Counted from the first letter of the stretch, positions 28,016 through 37,802 are shown. The stretch: 64,000 bases of DNA from Erwinia persicina NBRC 102418 (GCF_001571305.1 NZ_BCTN01000002.1:248001-312000), one strand, 5' to 3'. The notes: generated by a model not told the origin, from the letters alone. Numbers and translations are program-made.

Positions 28016-29099
28016 GATGCTGCTCCCGCTGCTGTTGCTGCTCCAGCTCGCGCACCAGTGGGATCACCTCGCGGCCAAAGAATTCAACCTCTTCCTGAAA
28101 ATGCAGAAAGCCCAGCAGCATCAGGCTGACGCCAGACGCTTTCAGTGCGACAATGCGCCGGGCAATCTGTAACGGCGTACCGATAAGATTGGTTTTAAAT
28201 CCGTCGTTATACTGCACCAGATCCTCCAGCGTCGATTTCGCCCAGTTACCTTCCCCTTCCGGCGAGGCACTGCCGGCATTTTTGACTTCGTCCCGGAACC
28301 CTTTTACCGCATCCGGGTTGGCCTGGTCGAGGATCTGTTGCAGTACCTGCTGCGCTTCCTGCTCGCTGTCACGGGCAATCACAAAGCCGTTAACACCCAC
28401 TTTCACCTGATGCCGGTTCTCTGCAGCCTTCTGGCGGATATCTTCCACCTGCAGGCGAATGCCCTCCGGCGTATTGCCGTTGGTGAAGTACCAGTCGGAC
28501 ACACGCGCCGCCATATCCCGCGCCGCACGGGAGCTGCCGCCCTGGAAGATTTCGGGCTGTGGATCCAGCGGTTTGGGTTTCAGGGAATAGTCGCGGTAGC
28601 GATAGAAATCCCCGGCGAAGTTAAACACGTCCTCCTGCCAGATGCCGCGCAGGCAGCGGATAAACTCTTCTGAGCGCCGGTAGCGCTCGTCATGATCCAG
28701 CCACGGCTCGCCAATCGCGTTGAACTCGCCGCGAAACCAGCCGCTGACAATATTAACGGCGATGCGCGCCCCGGACAGGTGGCTGATGGTGGCAATCTGT
28801 TTGGCGGCCAGCGTCGGATTCCACGGCCCCGGCAGCAGCGCCGCAATCACCTTCAGTTTTTCCGTTGCCCCCAGCAGCGCCTGTGAAAAACTGACCGACT
28901 CATGCTGGTTATCCGCCCCGTAGCCTGCGGTAAAGCGGATCTGCGTCAGGGCATAGTCGAACCCGGCTTTTTCAGCTATCTGCGCCAGCTTACGGTTGTA
29001 TTCAAAGTCCCAGCCGGTGCGCTGAGGGATATGGCTGATCACCAGGCCGCCAGAAACGTTCGGCGCCCAGTAGGCAAATTGTATCGGTTGTTGGCTCAT
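28008..29099 (-). CDS. sfnG: Dimethylsulfone monooxygenase SfnG
   Basis: The 363-residue LLM enzyme matches SfnG: FAYWAPNVSGGLVISHIPQR at the start, NIVSGWFRGEFNAIGEPWLD in the middle and PQPEIFQGGSSRAARDMAAR, which is specific for this group. SfnG uses FMNH2 and O2 to cleave dimethylsulfone to methanesulfinate and formaldehyde. Start 29099 is supported by GAGGAAGAG; the longer frame to 29165 runs into the ssuD coding end. It follows ssuD by 10 bp and overlaps the FAD/NAD(P) gene. Confidence 0.94.
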   Translation of the reverse strand: MSQQPIQFAYWAPNVSGGLVISHIPQRTGWDFEYNRKLAQIAEKAGFDYALTQIRFTAGYGADNQHESVSFSQALLGATEKLKVIAALLPGPWNPTLAAKQIATISHLSGARIAVNIVSGWFRGEFNAIGEPWLDHDERYRRSEEFIRCLRGIWQEDVFNFAGDFYRYRDYSLKPKPLDPQPEIFQGGSSRAARDMAARVSDWYFTNGNTPEGIRLQVEDIRQKAAENRHQVKVGVNGFVIARDSEQEAQQVLQQILDQANPDAVKGFRDEVKNAGSASPEGEGNWAKSTLEDLVQYNDGFKTNLIGTPLQIARRIVALKASGVSLMLLGFLHFQEEVEFFGREVIPLVRELEQQQQREQHHG

Positions 29100-29109
29100 C
29101 GTCTCTTCC

Positions 29110-30282
29110 TCAGCGGCTACGTGCCGGGTTAACCGGACGGCGGTCGCCACCGATGGTTTCACCAAACGGCCCGGTATTGATCGTACGCTGGCGCGGATCG
29201 CGGTTCGACGCCAGCGGCAGCAGCGGCATCACCAGCTCGGCAAAGCGGTGGGCCTCTTCCAGGTGCGGATAACCCGACAGAATAAAGTTATCAATCCCCA
29301 GCGCCTGGTATTCACGGATGCGATCCGCGACCTGTTGCGGGCTGCCCACCAGCGCCGTTCCGGCGCCGCCGCGCACCAGGCCCACGCCAGCCCACAGGTT
29401 GGGGCCAATACGCAGACTGTCGCGGGAACCGCTGTGCAGCGCACTCATTCGCGCCTGCCCGGTAGAGTCCATACGGGCAAAAATGGTCTGTGCCGCCGCA
29501 ATCGTCTCCTCATCAAGGTGGGCAATCAGACGGTCGGCAGCCGCCCACGCCTCCTCTTCAGTTTCCCGCACAATGACATGCAGCCGGATGCCGTAACTGA
29601 GCTGACGGCCACGCTGTTCGGCGCGCTGGCGCACCACCGCCAGTTTTTCCGCTACCTGCGCCACCGGCTCCCCCCAGGTGAGGTAGGTATCAATCTGATC
29701 TGCCGCCACGTCGATGGCCTCATCGGATGAACCGCCAAAATAGAGCGGCGGCCCGTCCGGCTGCACCGGTGGGAAGAGGATCTCGGCCCCCTCGACGCGA
29801 ATATGCTCACCGTGGAAGTCGACTTTCTCCCCTTTCAACAGGCGGGTATAGACCTCAAGAAACTCACGCGTTACCTGATAGCGATCGGCATGACTGAGGA
29901 AGATGCCGTCCCCTTTATTTTCCACCGGGTCCCCCCCTGTCACCACGTTGATCAGCAGCCGCCCTTCGGAAAGGCGATCGAGGGTGGCAGCCATGCGGGC
30001 GGCCAGGCTTGGCGGCTGCAGGCCAGGGCGAACGGCAACCAGATAGCGCAGGCGTTTGGTGATCGGCGCCAGCGCGGCGGCGACCAGCCAGGCATCTTCA
30101 CAGCTTTTACCGGTGGGGATCAGCACCCCGTAATAGCCGAGGTTGTCGGCTGCCAGCGCCACCTGCTGCAGATAGGGCAGATCGACCGGGCGACCGCCTT
30201 CAGTGGTGCCGAGATAGCGTCCGTCCCCGTGGGTCGGAAGAAACCAGAATACGTTGATATTGTCCTGTGCTGACTCGCTCAT
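29110..30282 (-). CDS. ssuD: FMNH2-dependent alkanesulfonate monooxygenase SsuD
   Basis: The 390-residue enzyme (E. coli SsuD is 381) has [14 protein letters not shown], the conserved Cys in [19 protein letters not shown] and [14 protein letters not shown], all SsuD signatures. It desulfonates C1-C14 alkanesulfonates to aldehydes plus sulfite. The extra C-terminal residues are basic and proline-rich. It is the first gene of the leftward cluster and lies about 60 bp downstream of a good sigma-54 promoter. Its usual partners ssuE and ssuABC are replaced here by other genes. Confidence 0.96.
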   Translation of the reverse strand: MSESAQDNINVFWFLPTHGDGRYLGTTEGGRPVDLPYLQQVALAADNLGYYGVLIPTGKSCEDAWLVAAALAPITKRLRYLVAVRPGLQPPSLAARMAATLDRLSEGRLLINVVTGGDPVENKGDGIFLSHADRYQVTREFLEVYTRLLKGEKVDFHGEHIRVEGAEILFPPVQPDGPPLYFGGSSDEAIDVAADQIDTYLTWGEPVAQVAEKLAVVRQRAEQRGRQLSYGIRLHVIVRETEEEAWAAADRLIAHLDEETIAAAQTIFARMDSTGQARMSALHSGSRDSLRIGPNLWAGVGLVRGGAGTALVGSPQQVADRIREYQALGIDNFILSGYPHLEEAHRFAELVMPLLPLASNRDPRQRTINTGPFGETIGGDRRPVNPARSR

Positions 30283-30351
30283 TATCCGCTTCCTATATAA
30301 CTATATCTGAATTTATTCGTTAGATACTTTCGCTTTGGTTATAAAGACATT

Positions 30352-30368
30352 AGCAGGAAGCGTGCCAA
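30352..30368 (-). promoter_or_regulatory. Sigma-54 (-24/-12) promoter of the organosulfur operon
   Basis: Read leftward the sequence is TTGGCACGCTTCCTGCT. It matches the consensus TTGGCACG-N4-TTGCT with one change, and the invariant GG and GC are separated by the required 10 bases. Initiation would be near 30341, about 60 nt before ssuD. Confidence 0.8.
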
Positions 30369-30428
30369 CCATTATTTTCTTTAAAATCATTATAAATCAA
30401 TAGATTGAATTTCATTATGGCTGACCAT

Positions 30429-30483
30429 TGCTGCTGCATAAGCAGCAGGGGCTGACCGGATACTGTTGCATTTGCAGCAAACA
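30429..30483. promoter_or_regulatory. Two palindromic upstream activator sites
   Basis: TGCTGCT-GCATA-AGCAGCA (30429-30447) is a perfect palindrome and TGTTGC-ATTT-GCAGCA (30464-30479) is near-perfect; both share the TGYTGC/GCARCA half-site. They lie about 60-115 bp upstream of the sigma-54 promoter, where enhancer-binding proteins usually bind, and just before the activator gene. Confidence 0.65.
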
Positions 30484-30560
30484 GAGCGTTCGCCCTCTCG
30501 CCACGGGTGCGTTGCCAGGATACGCTTTTCGTCCCTTATACTCCGTGCAGGAAGGACACC

Positions 30561-32462
30561 ATGGCGCATCCCGGCCCGTTACTGATTGACCCGGCTTCTC
30601 TGGCTTTTCAGAGCGTACTGGATCGGCTGGCACCGACCGATGCCACCGTGCTGATCGTCGGTGAAACCGGCACGGGTAAAGAAGTTGTCGCCCGTTATCT
30701 GCATCATCACAGCCTGCGTCGCGGACAGCCGTTCGTCGCCGTCAACTGCGGCGCGCTGACCGAAAGCCTGGCGGAGTCGGAACTGTTCGGACATGAAAAA
30801 GGGGCGTTTACCGGCGCGGCTGACCGCCATCAGGGCTGGTTTGAGGCCGCAGAGGGCGGCACGCTGCTGCTTGATGAGATCGGCGAGCTCAGTCTGCCGT
30901 TACAGGTAAAGTTGCTGCGCGTTTTACAGGAACGTGAAGTCACCCGCGTGGGCTCCCGCCGCCCGGTGAAGGTCAATGTGCGGGTCATTGCCGCCACGCA
31001 CGTCGACCTGGCCCATGCGATCCGTGAACGCCGCTTTCGTGAAGATCTCTTCTACCGCCTTAACGTGGCCGCCGTCACCCTGCCGCCGCTGCGCCAGCGG
31101 CGCGAGGACATTCCCGTGCTGGCTGACCACTTCCTGACGCTCTATGCCCGCCGTCTGGGCCGGCCGCAGCTGCGGCTCAGTGAAGAGAGTCTGGCCACGC
31201 TGATGGAATATGCCTGGCCGGGCAACATCCGCGAGCTGGAAAACACGCTGCATAATGCCGTTCTGCTGAGTAAGGAGTCGCTGATCTCGCCGCATCAGCT
31301 CAGGCTCAACCCCGCTATTGCTGAACGGCAGCCTGCGGGAGAGCGGGCGCTGGATACGTTTATCCTGCAGCAGTTGCAGAGCGACGACGGGCCGTTGTAT
31401 CAGCGGATGGTCGACGCGCTGGTGCGTAACGCCTTCGCGCTGTGCGGTGAGAATCAGCTGCAGACGGCGGCCCTGCTGGGGATCAGCAGGAACACACTGC
31501 GCACGCATCTTGGCCATCTGGGGCTGATCAAAGCCCGGCGCAGCCTGGCCACACCGGGGCGGCGCGAACCCACCCGCGATGCCGTGCAGGATCGTGAACT
31601 GCGTATCGGCTATCAGAAGTTTGGCAACCTGGGCGTCCTGAAAGCCCGGCAGACCCTTGAAATGACCTTCGCCCATCGCGGCGTCAGCGTGCTGTGGAGT
31701 GAGTTCCCGGCCGGGCCACAGCTGCTCCATGCTCTTGATAATGGCGAGATCGACTTCGGCACCACCGGCGAAGTGCCGCCGGTGTTCGCCCAGGCGGGAA
31801 ACAGTCCGCTGCGGTATGTGGCCTGGGAACCTGCCGCCCCGCAGAGCGTGGCCCTGCTGGTGGCGCAGGACAGCCCGGTACGAACGCTGGCTGACTTAGG
31901 GGGGAAGCGTATTGCGGTAAACAAAGGGTCAAACGTGCACTACCTGCTGGTGCAGATGCTGGATGAGGCCGGGATGACGCTGAACGACGTGCGCGTCGTT
32001 TACGCTCCTCCCAAATATCCCCTGACGCCCAGCGATTACCATGCGGTCGATGCCTGGATGATGTGGGATCCACTGCTCAGTGATGCCGAGCAGGATGGCC
32101 AGCTACGGGTGATTGCCGACGGCCGGGGACGGGTGAGTAACCACCAGTTTTATCTGGCGCACCGCGACTTTGCCGCCCACTCATCCGATTTGCTGCACCC
32201 GCTGCTGGCCGCACTGGCCGATACCGGAAATTATATTGATGCAAACCGTGCGGAAGCCGCCGCGCTGCTGGCTGCCGAACTCGGGCTGTCGCCGCAGGCG
32301 CTCTCTCATGCGCTGCTCCGCCGCAGCCATCAGACCCGGCGCATGGATCTGACCGTGATCCGCGCCCAGCAGACCATTGCTGACCGTTTTTTCGCGCTGG
32401 GCTTACTGCCAAAAGCGATTAACGTCCGGGAGGCCGTCTGGCACGACCCCGACGCGGCCTGA
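30561..32462 (+). CDS. Sigma-54 activator fused to an SsuA-like sulfonate-binding domain
   Basis: The 633-residue protein has three parts. Residues 1-245 form the AAA+ sigma-54-interacting domain: Walker A GETGTGKE (34-41), GAFTGA (81-86) and Walker B TLLLDE (101-106). Residues 300-322 form a Fis-type HTH ([20 protein letters not shown]). From about 345 to the end is a complete binding-protein domain of the SsuA/NMT1 type ([58 protein letters not shown]) with no signal peptide, so it must be cytoplasmic. There is no N-terminal sensor, as in SfnR-type activators. I infer that the C-terminal domain senses a sulfonate or sulfone. Start 30561 follows GGAAGG. Confidence 0.92.
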   Translation: MAHPGPLLIDPASLAFQSVLDRLAPTDATVLIVGETGTGKEVVARYLHHHSLRRGQPFVAVNCGALTESLAESELFGHEKGAFTGAADRHQGWFEAAEGGTLLLDEIGELSLPLQVKLLRVLQEREVTRVGSRRPVKVNVRVIAATHVDLAHAIRERRFREDLFYRLNVAAVTLPPLRQRREDIPVLADHFLTLYARRLGRPQLRLSEESLATLMEYAWPGNIRELENTLHNAVLLSKESLISPHQLRLNPAIAERQPAGERALDTFILQQLQSDDGPLYQRMVDALVRNAFALCGENQLQTAALLGISRNTLRTHLGHLGLIKARRSLATPGRREPTRDAVQDRELRIGYQKFGNLGVLKARQTLEMTFAHRGVSVLWSEFPAGPQLLHALDNGEIDFGTTGEVPPVFAQAGNSPLRYVAWEPAAPQSVALLVAQDSPVRTLADLGGKRIAVNKGSNVHYLLVQMLDEAGMTLNDVRVVYAPPKYPLTPSDYHAVDAWMMWDPLLSDAEQDGQLRVIADGRGRVSNHQFYLAHRDFAAHSSDLLHPLLAALADTGNYIDANRAEAAALLAAELGLSPQALSHALLRRSHQTRRMDLTVIRAQQTIADRFFALGLLPKAINVREAVWHDPDAA

Positions 32463-32645
32463 GCTGGAGCTTTTTGGGCGGATCTTCTGAGACAAAATGC
32501 CCCATTCTGTGAATGATCCCACCGGAACAGAGGCAAGCGACCACAGCGAGTTGTTAAAAATCAGAAAGATAACGTAAAGGCGGAAATATTCATAACATCA
32601 AATAAACTGATGAATCAGCGACTAAAGGAGAACGCATTTATCCAT

Positions 32646-32686
32646 AACATAGCGGTTAATTCCTAAATAACCGTCGCGCCTATGTT
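32646..32686 (+). other. Leader hairpin upstream of acyltransferase gene
   Basis: AACATAG-CGGTTA (32646-32658) pairs with TAACCG (32668-32673) and CTATGTT (32680-32686), leaving a 6-nt bulge. A second stem, CTTTAC/GTAAAG, follows near 32702-32719. They lie in the 457-bp gene-free interval 32463-32919. An mRNA leader or an operator is possible; nothing else is recognised in the interval. Confidence 0.35.
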
Positions 32687-32919
32687 TACATTTGGAATTA
32701 CCTTTACGCTGGAGTAAAGTTTATTCGTCGTTACATCCCGGGCAGTCTTGCACCGTGATATGTTCGCGCATTAAAACACCATGGGATCTTTCCCTATAGC
32801 AGACTTATAAATTGGCTGTGAACGGCCTCTCTTTGCTTTTATTTTATTTTGGTTATTTTAATTTTACATCCTTGCTATTAATTGATTCCTGGACACATAA
32901 AAATCCACGGAGGTTGGCG

Positions 32920-33960
32920 GTGAAAAACTCAATCCTGTCGATTACCTATCTGCGGGCGGTTGCCTGTATGCTGGTTGTCGTCTGTCATGCGGAAAGTTTT
33001 GCAGGAAAATTAAGTCCGGGCTTTTTTTCCGGCTTATTTGGCTATGGGGGGGCAATCGGAAAACTCGGCGTCTACCTGTTCTTTATGATTAGCGGTTATC
33101 TGATGGCCTGCGTACACTGGGAGGACTTCGGCCAGGGAAAAATGGGGCTGTTTGTCAAAAAACGCCTGGTACGGATATTACCGATGTATTACTTATTTAC
33201 GCTGGCCACTATTATGGCCTGGGTCGTCAATCCGGGATGGTTCCCGGCAACGGTATTAACGCCGCTGGATGATATTCTGTCGCTGTTATTTATACCGTCA
33301 GTGTATATAAAAGAGCTGGGTACGCTGACCCCGGTATTATCCGTAGGCTGGACATTGTGTTATGAAATGCTGTTCTACCTGATCTTTGCTATTGGCATGA
33401 TGTTCCGCCGCCGCAGTGGGATGACCTTTATTTTCCTCACTATTTTCGTCTTAATAGCGCTGGGTGCATCCGGTCGTTCGCAGCAGCCTTATTTCCAGTT
33501 TTACACTGACAATATCATGCTCTACTTCCTCAGCGGTATTGCCTGCTTTATGCTGCAAAAACGTCTGCGTCAGCGCTATGCTCACAGCGCTCTGTCGTTG
33601 ACGCTGATTGTCGCGCTGCTGACGGTATCCACGCTGTGGCTTCAGGGTTTCCTGCAGTTGCTGGTTCTGACGCTCTCCTTCTTTATGCTGACCGGCCTGG
33701 AGTTTGCCTCACAACGTCAGACAAGCCTGACGCGGCTGATGACCGGCATTGGCCTGGCGTCGTATTCCATCTATCTCTGCCACCGCCTGTTTATGGGGGC
33801 GCTGGAGAAGGTTCTGCACGTCCTGCTGCCTTCGGCCAGTACCGCCACGCAGTATCTGGCGATGCTGGTGTTAACGGCAGCGTCGGCGGTGGTCGGCTAT
33901 CTGATTTACTGGCTGATTGAAAAACGCGCCACCCTGGCCTTGCGCTTTAAGGCCAGCTAG
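32920..33960 (+). CDS. Acyltransferase 3 family membrane protein (O-acetylase type)
   Basis: The 346-residue protein has about ten membrane helices. The N-terminal signature LRAVACMLVVVCHAE supplies the conserved His of the family, and RLVRILPMYYLF and LSVGWTLCYEMLFYLIFAIG are typical of OafA/YrhL/ExoZ-like O-acyltransferases that acetylate surface or exported polysaccharides. Start GTG 32920 follows GGAGG by 7 nt; upstream in-frame codons to 32812 lack a site. No glycosyltransferase genes are adjacent, so its acceptor is unknown. Confidence 0.88.
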   Translation: MKNSILSITYLRAVACMLVVVCHAESFAGKLSPGFFSGLFGYGGAIGKLGVYLFFMISGYLMACVHWEDFGQGKMGLFVKKRLVRILPMYYLFTLATIMAWVVNPGWFPATVLTPLDDILSLLFIPSVYIKELGTLTPVLSVGWTLCYEMLFYLIFAIGMMFRRRSGMTFIFLTIFVLIALGASGRSQQPYFQFYTDNIMLYFLSGIACFMLQKRLRQRYAHSALSLTLIVALLTVSTLWLQGFLQLLVLTLSFFMLTGLEFASQRQTSLTRLMTGIGLASYSIYLCHRLFMGALEKVLHVLLPSASTATQYLAMLVLTAASAVVGYLIYWLIEKRATLALRFKAS

Positions 33961-33965
33961 TACGA

Positions 33966-34002
33966 AAACCCCCGTGGCCGGATTATCCGGCCACGGGGGT
34001 TT
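33966..34002. terminator. Strong bidirectional terminator
   Basis: AAACCCCCGTGGCCGG and CCGGCCACGGGGGTTT form a perfect 16-bp stem around ATTAT between the convergent acyltransferase and MHS-carrier genes, ending in T on both strands. Confidence 0.9.
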
Positions 34003-34004
34003 GC

Positions 34005-35276
34005 TTATCGCCCTACCCGTCGCTGACTGTTAAACAACGCCACCGCACTGAACACCGCCAGCAGCATCAGATAGTAGCTGGGGGCCAGGCTGGAGCCGGT
34101 CATGCTGATCAGCAGCGTGCAGATCAACGGCGCGAAACCACCAAAAATCGTCACCGCAACGTTATAGCTGATTGCCATGCCGCTGGCCCGCGTGCTCATC
34201 GGGAACAGATCGGCCATCATCGACGGCACGGTGGAGAAATACACCGACTTCAACAGCGCCATCCAGCCGACCAGCAGGATCAGCGTGGTCGGCGTGGTGT
34301 TATTGGCCACCATCCTGAAGGCCGGATAGATAGTCAGCGCCAGCAGGATCAGCGATCCCCACATCAGCGGCACCCGCCCCACTTTTTCCGCCCACAGCCC
34401 CATCAGCGGCGTGACCACCGTCAAAATGATCCCAGCCACCAGCGTCGCGGTAAAGGCGGCTGAACCCGGGAGATGCAGGGTTTTCGTCGCATAGGTGGGC
34501 ACATAGTTCAGCATGTAGTTCACGCCGGTTGAGATCACCATCAATCCCATCGCCAGCAGCAGCAGTGTTTTCTGCCGGCCCATCAGATCCTTCAGCGGCG
34601 CGTGGGACTTCGGCTGGGCAACGAAACTGGCAGGCTCATGGACGTGGCGGCGAATATATAAACCGACCGGACCAATCAGCAGGCCAAAGGCAAAGGGAAT
34701 GCGCCATCCCCAGTCCTGGATCTGCGCTTCCGTCAGCCAGGCGGTCAGGCCAAGGCCAAACGCCGAGGCCATCAGCGTGCTGGCCCCCTGGGTGGCAAAC
34801 TGCCAGCTGGCGATAAATGCCCGGCGCTGCGGAAAATGTTCCACCAGGAAGGCCGTCGAGCTGCCGAACTCGCCTCCGGCTGAGAACCCCTGAATCAGAC
34901 GCGCCAGCAGGATTAATACCGGTGCCAGCAGGCCGATGCTGGCATAGGACGGCATCACGGTAATCATCAGCCCGCCCAGCATCATCAGGCTGATCGACAT
35001 CAGCAGCGCTTTTTTGCGCCCCACCCGGTCTGCATAGGCACCGAGCACCACGGCACCCAGCGGGCGGATCAGGAAGGAGACACCAAAACTGCCGAAGGTC
35101 AGCAGCAGCGACACCGACGGGTCCTGCGTCGGGAAAAACGCATGGGCAATATAGCTGGCAAAAAAGCCGTACACGGCAATATCAAACCACTCCAGCGCGT
35201 TACCGATGCAGGTGGCAAACAGGGTTTTATACAGGTTTGGGGTCACCGCCTGCGGGGACTGTACGATCTGGCTCAC
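34005..35276 (-). CDS. MHS-family MFS transporter (metabolite:H+ symporter)
   Basis: The 423-residue carrier has 12 helices and the MHS signatures GNALEWFDIAVYGFFASYIA, RPLGAVVLGAYADRVGRKKA and QGFSAGGEFGSSTAFLVEH. Family members take up organic acids, betaines or amino-acid derivatives with protons. Its start overlaps the stop of the M20 peptidase by 4 bp, so the two form an operon, and the carrier probably imports the peptidase substrate or exports its product. Confidence 0.92.
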   Translation of the reverse strand: MSQIVQSPQAVTPNLYKTLFATCIGNALEWFDIAVYGFFASYIAHAFFPTQDPSVSLLLTFGSFGVSFLIRPLGAVVLGAYADRVGRKKALLMSISLMMLGGLMITVMPSYASIGLLAPVLILLARLIQGFSAGGEFGSSTAFLVEHFPQRRAFIASWQFATQGASTLMASAFGLGLTAWLTEAQIQDWGWRIPFAFGLLIGPVGLYIRRHVHEPASFVAQPKSHAPLKDLMGRQKTLLLLAMGLMVISTGVNYMLNYVPTYATKTLHLPGSAAFTATLVAGIILTVVTPLMGLWAEKVGRVPLMWGSLILLALTIYPAFRMVANNTTPTTLILLVGWMALLKSVYFSTVPSMMADLFPMSTRASGMAISYNVAVTIFGGFAPLICTLLISMTGSSLAPSYYLMLLAVFSAVALFNSQRRVGR

Positions 35277-36697
35277 TGGCCTTCCCCCTGTGCGCGGTGC
35301 GCACGATGACGGGCCAGCAGCGCAGTGCCCTGTTCGCCTAAATCCCAGAACAGTCGGGTCATGATCTGTAATCCTTCCCGGGCGATGGACTTGAGCATAT
35401 GTTCGTCAACCGCGTGCTGCCCGCAGGCCGGATAGGAGTGCGGGATCCACAGCGTTGGCAGGCCCAGGGTGTGGGCAAAAACATCATTCGGCAGCGAGCC
35501 GCCAAGGTTAGGCAGCAGCGCCGGTTTTTTCCCGCTGGTACTGGCGATGACCGCCAGCGCCCAGTCAACCAGCGGATCGCGCGGGTCCAGCCGCGTGGCC
35601 GGTGAGCCGCGCAGCACCTCAACGGATACCTGCGGGAACCCGTGGGCATCGAGGTGTTCACGCAGATGCGTGGCAATATTTTCCCAGTCGGTCCCCACCA
35701 CAAAGCGCAGCTGGCATACCGCCGTGGCACTGCCGGGAATGGCGTTCATCGGACGGGCCGGATTGCCGGTCAGGAAAGAGAGTACCTCCAGCGTATTCCA
35801 GCCGTACAACCGCTCGGTTGGCGTCAGCCCTGCTTCACCCCAGTTGGGATCAATCTGCGGGCCATTTTCATCACCCACTTCGATATCACTCAGGATGGAT
35901 TTCACTGCCGCACTGATGACGGGCGGCTTCAGCGCATCCACCTGCAGCTGACCCTGCTGACTGACCAGGCAGGCCAGCGCATTCGCCAGCTGAGTACCGG
36001 GGTTGGTCAGCAGTCCCCCCCAGTTGCCGGAGTGATAATCCCGGTCGCGGGCGTGGATGCTGAGGCGGAAGTTGACCGCCCCGCGTGAGCCGAGGAACAG
36101 CGTCGGGCGCACCGCGTTGAGGCGGGGACCGTCGGAGGCCATAAAGATATCGGCCTTTAACCGCTCGCCGTGGCGCTGACACAGTTCCGCCAGGCCGGGC
36201 GAGCTGATCTCTTCACCCATTTCAAACAGGAATTTGCAGTTAAAACCCAGACGTCCGCCGCGTGCGGCCACCACCTGCTCCAGCGCAGCGATATTGACCG
36301 AATGCTGGCCTTTGTTGTCCGCGCTGCCCCGGGCGTACCAGCGGTCGCCCTCCTCCACCAGTGCCCACGGGGTCAGACCGCTGCGCCAGTTTTCATCGTC
36401 GCCAAACACCACGTCGCCGTGGCCGTAACACAGCACCGTCGGCAGCACGGGGTCTTCGATGCGGGTGGCCAGCAGAAACGGACGGCGCGGGGCCTGGACA
36501 TTCTCAATCTGTTCGGTGGTAAACCCCAGCGCCTGCATCGCCGGTACCATCTCCTCCTCCAGGTAGGCCTGGATCACCTCGTCACGATCTTCCCGCTGGC
36601 TCTCACTGCGTATCGCCACCCGGCGTGCCAGCACCCGTTTGAATTCGCCACTGTCAAAGTACGCCGTGGCCTGCGCTACCGCCTGTTCACCTGTCAT
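35273..36697 (-). CDS. M20-family metallopeptidase
   Basis: The 474-residue protein has the M20 metal-binding pattern: His in LCYGHGDVV, Asp in ARGSADNKGQHSVN, the catalytic Glu pair in LFEMGEEISSPGL, Asp in FMASDGPRLN and His near the C-terminus in PHSYPACGQHAVDEH. A dimerisation insert lies between. It resembles carnosinase/CPG2-like dipeptidases that act on dipeptides or acylated amino acids. It is coupled to the MHS carrier and diverges from the LysR gene by 161 bp. Confidence 0.92.
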   Translation of the reverse strand: MTGEQAVAQATAYFDSGEFKRVLARRVAIRSESQREDRDEVIQAYLEEEMVPAMQALGFTTEQIENVQAPRRPFLLATRIEDPVLPTVLCYGHGDVVFGDDENWRSGLTPWALVEEGDRWYARGSADNKGQHSVNIAALEQVVAARGGRLGFNCKFLFEMGEEISSPGLAELCQRHGERLKADIFMASDGPRLNAVRPTLFLGSRGAVNFRLSIHARDRDYHSGNWGGLLTNPGTQLANALACLVSQQGQLQVDALKPPVISAAVKSILSDIEVGDENGPQIDPNWGEAGLTPTERLYGWNTLEVLSFLTGNPARPMNAIPGSATAVCQLRFVVGTDWENIATHLREHLDAHGFPQVSVEVLRGSPATRLDPRDPLVDWALAVIASTSGKKPALLPNLGGSLPNDVFAHTLGLPTLWIPHSYPACGQHAVDEHMLKSIAREGLQIMTRLFWDLGEQGTALLARHRAHRAQGEGQ

Positions 36698-36858
36698 TGT
36701 GTCTGTCCATTTTTATGATGTGTGTTTTTTGTCTTTGCCACTCCGTTTTAAGCTAGAATCCTGCCTTGCCACAATTATCAAATAATCAAACTGGCTTTGC
36801 CGTAAAAGCAACGCTCCGCTGCACGATAAGTGAACATGCACCCCCAGGAGGCAGACCG

Positions 36859-37782
36859 ATGCACAGCAGTGAGATCCGCTATTTCCTTGCCGTCGCCAAC
36901 AGCGGCTCGCTCAGTGCCGCCAGCCAGCAGCTGTTTGTGGCAGTCTCCGCCATCAGCCGGCAGATCCAGCGGCTGGAAGCGCGGGTCGGCGCACCGCTGT
37001 TTGAGCGGCACGCGCGCGGGATGGTGCTGAATGATGCCGGGCAGATTTTCGAAAACCACGTGCGTAAAAGCATGATGGATATGGAACATGCGATTGCGGA
37101 GATCAAAGGACTGAAGGCCATCAGGCGCACCGCCCTGCGCGTCGCCTGTACCGACGGCATGGCGTTCAGCCTGTTGCCGGTGCTGTTCACACAGTTTCGT
37201 CTGCTGCACCCGGGCGTCAGCTTTCATCTGACGGTGGGCAGCGCGCTGGAGGTGGCAGAGATCATGCGCCGGGGGGAGTGCGACGTGGCCTTTCAGTTCA
37301 GCCTGTACCCGGAGCGCGGAGTGGAAGTCGTCGCCGCCTGGCCCGCACCGGTACTGCTGGTGATGCGGCAGGATCATCCGCTGGCGCAGCAGCAGGTGCA
37401 GCTGAGTGACCTCAACGCTTACCCGCTGGCGCTGCCGGATGCCGGAACCACGGTACGCCAGCTGTTCGACCTCTCCTGCCGCATGAGCGGCACCTTTGTT
37501 GAACCGGCGCTGACCTGCAATAACTTCAGCACGCTGTATACCTTCCTGCTGCAGACCCCGGCGGCGATCACCATTTGCAGCCAGTTTACGGTGATGTATC
37601 AGGCGGTGGAGCATGGGCTGGTGCTGAAGTCGGTTGGCGCCGACCAGCTCAGTCAGCGTTCGTTACAGGTACAGACAGCCATTGGCCGTAAGCCGGGTCC
37701 GGCGCTGTCGCTCTTTCTGGAGTTTGTCCGGCAGGAATTAAAGCAAAAGGATGACAGCATCAGGGCGATCTTCGCATTTTGA
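36859..37782 (+). CDS. LysR-family regulator of the peptidase/carrier operon
   Basis: The 307-residue protein has an N-terminal HTH (ANSGSLSAASQQLFVAVSAI, then FERHARGMVLNDAG) and a LysR substrate-binding domain. Start 36859 follows AGGAG by 8 nt; a longer frame to 36766 is not needed. It is divergent from the M20 peptidase gene, and control of that operon is the usual inference. The inducer is unknown. Confidence 0.9.
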   Translation: MHSSEIRYFLAVANSGSLSAASQQLFVAVSAISRQIQRLEARVGAPLFERHARGMVLNDAGQIFENHVRKSMMDMEHAIAEIKGLKAIRRTALRVACTDGMAFSLLPVLFTQFRLLHPGVSFHLTVGSALEVAEIMRRGECDVAFQFSLYPERGVEVVAAWPAPVLLVMRQDHPLAQQQVQLSDLNAYPLALPDAGTTVRQLFDLSCRMSGTFVEPALTCNNFSTLYTFLLQTPAAITICSQFTVMYQAVEHGLVLKSVGADQLSQRSLQVQTAIGRKPGPALSLFLEFVRQELKQKDDSIRAIFAF

Positions 37783-37802
37783 CAGGGCACGCGGCGGGCG
37801 GG

